From the NCBI GenBank assembly GCA_026874595.1, contig CM049315.1, positions 74,846,401 to 74,910,400 of the forward strand: DNA of 64,000 nt, given 5' to 3'. This document shows, one piece after another, positions 60,001-64,000 of the stretch (position 1 is the first letter of the stretch; every line of letters starts with the position of its first letter). Made by a program: the position numbers and the translations under genes. Origin of the DNA: Sipunculus nudus. Lineage: Eukaryota > Annelida > Sipuncula > Golfingiida > Sipunculidae. The notes under the pieces are model-generated. The model was not told the origin of the DNA and made no database searches. It saw only the letters and a list, made by a program, of their open reading frames with translations.

Positions 60001-60568
60001 CTGAATGCTATATAAGAAGAAAACTACCGGAAATAAGAAATGTTTCTTCTTTTTCTCCTGGGATATTAATGTTTAAAGATAGTGGATCATCCTGCCGTGT
60101 CAGATTACCAGGAAATGCAATTTTCTGTAAAACCAAACAAACCTTTGAATGAATTTAAATATCAAACCAGAACCAGGACATTGACTACTACGGTTACATC
60201 AGATCAAACTTGACATTAAGTGAAGTTTAAGGAAACCAGGTGTAGGCAGGCTCTTCGTTATATTGTGTTACCACAGAACAGAAGTTTTAAAACAGAGATG
60301 TACGATGTTTGAAGGAGTTTACTGACAAGAATGAATGTATTGTGCATCCCCGTAGATGTATAATTCTATAAAATATATAGGAGCTCATGGGAAAACGTGT
60401 TTTTTGGAAGATTGTATTTGGTGGTTGGGAGGAGACATGCATAAAATTACTTTTATTTAGTGCGCACGAGAGATAGTATACCAATCACGAGAGATACTGA
60501 ACGCACAAAACTGTACCACGTATAGGCATGAAATAAAAGGGGGTTTCCAAAAAGTGTTCTTCTTAACA

Positions 60569-60960
60569 TTTGCCTCGGCCATGTCTCCCGTTCGGGTGTG
60601 CGTGTTTGTGTGTTTGTTCACAAATAACTTACACTCTCCTGAACGGAATCTCATGAAATTTCAGGGCATCTCGGGAACTGGCCGATGCAGAATCGATTTG
60701 ATTTTGATGTAGGTCTGGTTCATTTTCCAGATTCAGGATGGACTTCCAGTTATACTCACAAATTTGAAGTCACAGATGCCCGATTGAACATGGGAATATG
60801 GGCCGGATAAGTGAATGTAAACACTTGTTGGAGAACATATGCACCAATAAATCTGGGAATATTGGCCATTAAGTAAATGAAAACACGGATTGTGGAGTAC
60901 CTCATATTTCGGACCGCCCACATGGTGGAGGATTGCATTCCTGAGAATGCGAATTTCTAT
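60569..60960 (+). mobile_element. Helitron/Helentron-like element, copy 15
   Basis: Left TTTGCCTCGGCCATG, full body with the extra AATAAATCTGGGAATATTGG segment also seen in copy 10, right TGGTGGAGGATTGCATTCC, hairpin, TTTCTAT|T. Longest copy (about 390 bp). Confidence 0.78.
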
Positions 60961-63250
60961 TTTAACTGTAAACAACTTAATTTGGGTCTTTTAAAATCTT
61001 CAGTCTAATATTACATGTAGTCTGAATGAATTCAATTAAAACATTATTTTTGTCTTGACACAACCTTAATAAATTGATATTTGACAATGATTTCTTGTGT
61101 ACATTATTCGGATTATCATAATCTCTTCGAAAGTTTGAATCATTTTGTACAATTAAGGAAATAATATATGGCAAATCATATATGAAACTGGTGGTATTCT
61201 CAATATTTTCGATTACGTAGGCCCATTTACAGTTTGTTTGGGTCTGGTAAAAGTGTGAAATTACTTATTTATTATACAATATATTTCAACAGGATTGCTA
61301 TTTTACCATGAAGTCTTGCAAAAAAAAATTTAAATTCAAATCGTATGATACAACTTGCGTAAAGACATTCGTATAATTACATAGGGGTTGATAAAATGGA
61401 TGATATCTACAATTCTACATGTATACATACACTATAAAAAAGCTGAAGTTATAACATGCAAAAAGAGTATCTATAAATGGCAACGAACTCTAAAATAAAT
61501 GTTTCATGTTAAATCGCGAAGGGGATATAAAAGGTTTAAAAAGCATAAAAGAATTAAATTTTCGTGGAGTGTGTTTTTCGACAGAAGGGCGAAGTCTGAA
61601 ACATGAGTTAAAAATGAAGTTTTGTAAAGTTTTGTGTTTGGTTTCGCGAGAACGAAATTACCCCTACAGACATCACTCGTTACATATCTATGATCATTTT
61701 TTTTTTTCAAGTTAATTAAAGAGGGGGAAATGGGTGCGGGGGAAAATATCTGAACCTGGCAAAGAAATGGGAAACATTGAAGGGGATCAAACCCCTTTTC
61801 CTCAGGCTTATCGGAATGGTTCAGTCTATCTACGGTCCACTGATAACCTTGTAAATATGTTTACAAGCCTTCCATTTACCGATCAATCACCGTTTAACGT
61901 CACAGCGTAGCGGCGAGTTACGAATTATCCGATATCTACATCGGGTGGTTTCTTTGCAAACTGTCTGGTAGCATGCAGTCTCAGGAGTACTTATTTAGCC
62001 ATTACAAGTGTCAAAAAGTCATTTTATTGGCAATGACTGTCCATTACTCCGCCACGGATACGCGAGGGTCTTTTCTTGTGAAGCTTTTTCACTATCGGGT
62101 CCTGCCCCCCGCGGCGTATTACATACCTAACTGCACACACAGCTAACATAATGTTATAACACTCCATTTAACCCACACAGTGCCAGTCGGGCTCAGGGAC
62201 TGCGTATTGGAGCTCATAGGTAACCGAGCATCGGCTGGTGGCTAAAAAAAAGTGCACCGTCAGCAAGATTATCATATCTAAGGTTAATTTCTTGGTTTAG
62301 ATGACATACCTTATTTCATACACGATCTTTTCCCGATTTCAGTTGCTTTTAAAATCCCATTTGTACGCAGATACAAATACAATTGTAAATGCAGAATTTA
62401 CAGTAACTAAATTCGGAGGACTTTAAAATTCATCTTTTCGAAAAACTCTACATGCAAAATGTATCCTTTTTCACAAACACACAAATGGAAGACATGCGAT
62501 GGACTGACAAGCGTTTGGAAAAATCCAGTAATGCTGAATCAATTTGTTACACATCCATTTACGTTATATGTAGACTAAGAGCTGAAACTTTCATATTTGT
62601 GGAAGAATTTGCAGACCCCTGGCCAGTCCCATCTGGTATTATTTGCCACTCCCGGGGGTTTTATGATGCCTGTCTAATGTCGCTCCAGACGCTTCACACC
62701 GGGGCTCCCGAGGCACCGGTCCCGAGGCCGCTGTTCGCGGGCATGAGACATTCATCTGTGAGAACTCTATTGCCGTGTACGTTCACAATTCACTTCTATT
62801 GGCTCTACATCTCGCGATAGTCGTGGTGTGCTATATTAACCATTACTGCACAAAATGTGGCTTTTCTGGGCTTTTGCTTCTCGTTAATTCCGCAGTCTAA
62901 CCTTTCCAGACGATCCGCCGTCGCTTGTCCGTACCTATATCACCCTTATATACTGATCAGGAGAGCATCCTGAAATCTCTTTACACGCAAAAACAAATCC
63001 AACAGACTCGTATATCAAATAAAAGGCCTGTGGGCTGTGGTAAACCTCGTCTGACTTGATTTACAACGACAACTCGGACGACTCAGTTACTCATATAAAC
63101 AACTGATCTGATAGTAAGAGCTAAAAAAACGGACGCCAAGAGCTGAATTTAGAGAAATTCATAAAGATTCCGGAATATTTAGGAGGGTACACATTAGGAT
63201 AAGTTGTGTCCTTCTGTAATTAGGAATAAATAGTTACATAAATAAAATTT
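60961..63250. other. Unassigned; GC-richer 62.6-62.95 kb
   Basis: 60.96-61.7 kb is AT-rich and featureless. 62.6-62.9 kb is open on the plus strand (122 codons from 62452) and partly on the minus strand, but splice-like sites occur on both strands, so no strand can be chosen. Confidence 0.3.
62173..62241 (-). CDS. Possible internal coding exon
   Basis: Seen: minus-strand acceptor GCACTTTTTTTAG before 62241. Two frames are open: PPADARLPMSSNTQSLSP (phase 0 entry) and TSRCSVTYELQYAVPEPD then WHCV (phase 1 entry). The donor GTGTGG|GTTAAA after 62173 is weak. The second reading would make a symmetric 1-1 exon with two Cys, as in extracellular modules. Having two plausible frames weakens both. 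The block sits in a relatively GC-rich, repeat-poor interval. Confidence 0.2.
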
Positions 63251-63254
63251 GTCT

Positions 63255-63348
63255 GGTAGAAACGGATTTGGATTGAACTTTTGGCAGATACCATATATTT
63301 CAAGAATATTTAAAATGACTGGTATGTGAATAGGTATCTTTTATGTCA
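63255..63348 (+). repeat. Repeat E fragment
   Basis: ATTGAACTTTTGGCAGATACC and ACTGGTATGTGAATAGG match the core of the E copies at 27.96 and 30.29 kb. Confidence 0.4.
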
Positions 63349-63823
63349 TGCATCCTATATATTGCGTTACCTGGACCACCAATACATGATCAGTATATTC
63401 AAAACAGCTGAACAGCGGACGTCACTGATGACAGGGCTTCGTTCTGGGAAGAGTTACTTTAACAATAGATTTTCCCATTATTTCCGTAATTTCTGTCTCC
63501 CGGTAAAGGTGGCCTGCCCACAGGGTCTATTCGATATAAAAAGTACACGTTTTAAATATATAGGACAAATACGAATCAAGACTGCTTGTCTACATCTACA
63601 GATTCTAAAACAATAACTTTGTGGAGTGACCTGTAGCACTAACGCTCCCCCTTTTCTTGTCCACTTCTCTTTTATTTTAGAATAAAGTGGGGCTTTCATT
63701 TTTTTTATTATTAATAAAAAGTATGCTTCAATTGTTACTGGAATACAAAATGTCAATACACAACCCGATATTTATTCCATTCACTATGATAATTTTTTGA
63801 ATGTTTTGGATGAAGAGCAGTCA

Positions 63824-64000
63824 CTAGAAATATGCATTCCAAGGGATGCAGACCTCCACAATGTATGTATTCCGCAACCAGTGTGTTCTGAATGTGAGGG
63901 GTGTGTGTTTGTTCAAAATAAAACTCACGCAATCAAACATGTACGGAATCTCATAACATGTTCATTGCATTTAAGAAAGTCATCAAGGAATATTCACAAA
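63824..64000 (+). mobile_element. Helitron/Helentron-like element, chimeric copy 16, runs off the window
   Basis: Begins with the inverted 3' terminus (CTAGAAATATGCATTCC then GGATGCAGACCTCC), then switches to the forward body (GTGTGTTTGTTCAAAATAAA and AAGTCATCAAGGAATATTC). It has a deletion between the last two blocks. Confidence 0.6.

Noticed and set aside
62452-62820. 122-codon plus frame
   Set aside because: Composition drifts, with open frames and splice-like sites on both strands. More likely GC-rich non-coding DNA.

Overview
This window looks like a gene-poor stretch of a large, AT-rich animal genome, most likely a lophotrochozoan and plausibly a mollusc. The evidence is long intergenic or intronic sequence, abundant (AT)n and (CT)n microsatellites, tRNA-derived SINE heads, and many diverged copies of short non-autonomous elements. 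These include GGTGGTCG-type and TTCGCGA-type inverted-repeat elements that I associate with marine invertebrates. I see no bacterial-style operon, no long ORF, no rRNA gene and no intact tRNA gene. Species assignment is inference.

Coding content is small. The best candidate is a minus-strand exon at 9376-9584 with good splice sites on both sides. Weaker splice-bounded minus-strand candidates lie at 15132-15256, 33763-33827, 39224-39285, 51149-51244, 54402-54475, 59928-60000 and 62173-62241. They could belong to one or more minus-strand genes with very long introns. Reading phases allow two possible chains (60.0 kb to 51.2 kb to 39.3 kb, and 54.4 kb to 33.8 kb to 15.2 kb), but all were found by eye and none matches a family I recognise. 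A plus-strand ORF at 49802-49912 could encode a signal-peptide-like micro-protein.

Most of the window is repeats. (i) About 16 copies of a 300-390 bp family have the layout of non-autonomous Helitron/Helentron elements: subterminal inverted repeats GCCTCCGCCA/TGGCGGAGGC, a terminal TGCATTC-loop-GAATGCA hairpin, an end near CTAG followed by T, and no obvious target duplication. (ii) Family B is about 420 bp with six copies. Family C is about 450 bp with four copies, often next to B. (iii) Two 1.4-1.5 kb copies of a CAG...CTG terminal-inverted-repeat element (D) occur, one inserted into a B copy. (iv) A 376 bp hAT-like element at 44550-44925 has a perfect 8 bp target duplication. (v) There are tRNA-derived SINE heads at 7.7-8.2 kb and 36.5 kb. 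(vi) A diverged tandem duplication spans 25.6-31.6 kb. (vii) Long satellites lie at 46.2-47.0 kb (14 bp unit), 56.28-56.61 kb (22 bp unit) and 56.62-57.43 kb (30 bp unit).

The most unusual signals are two hammerhead-ribozyme-like cores. One sits in both arms of a nearly perfect 96 bp inverted repeat at 16049-16247. The other is on the minus strand at 54081-54107, between two (AT)n tracts. This suggests Penelope-like retroelement debris. Low-repeat, GC-richer blocks near 4.5, 6.0, 22.1-22.8, 24.9-25.5, 33.3-33.7, 39.5-40.0, 43.3, 51.1-51.5, 57.6-58.3 and 62.6-63.0 kb are candidates for conserved non-coding regulatory DNA.
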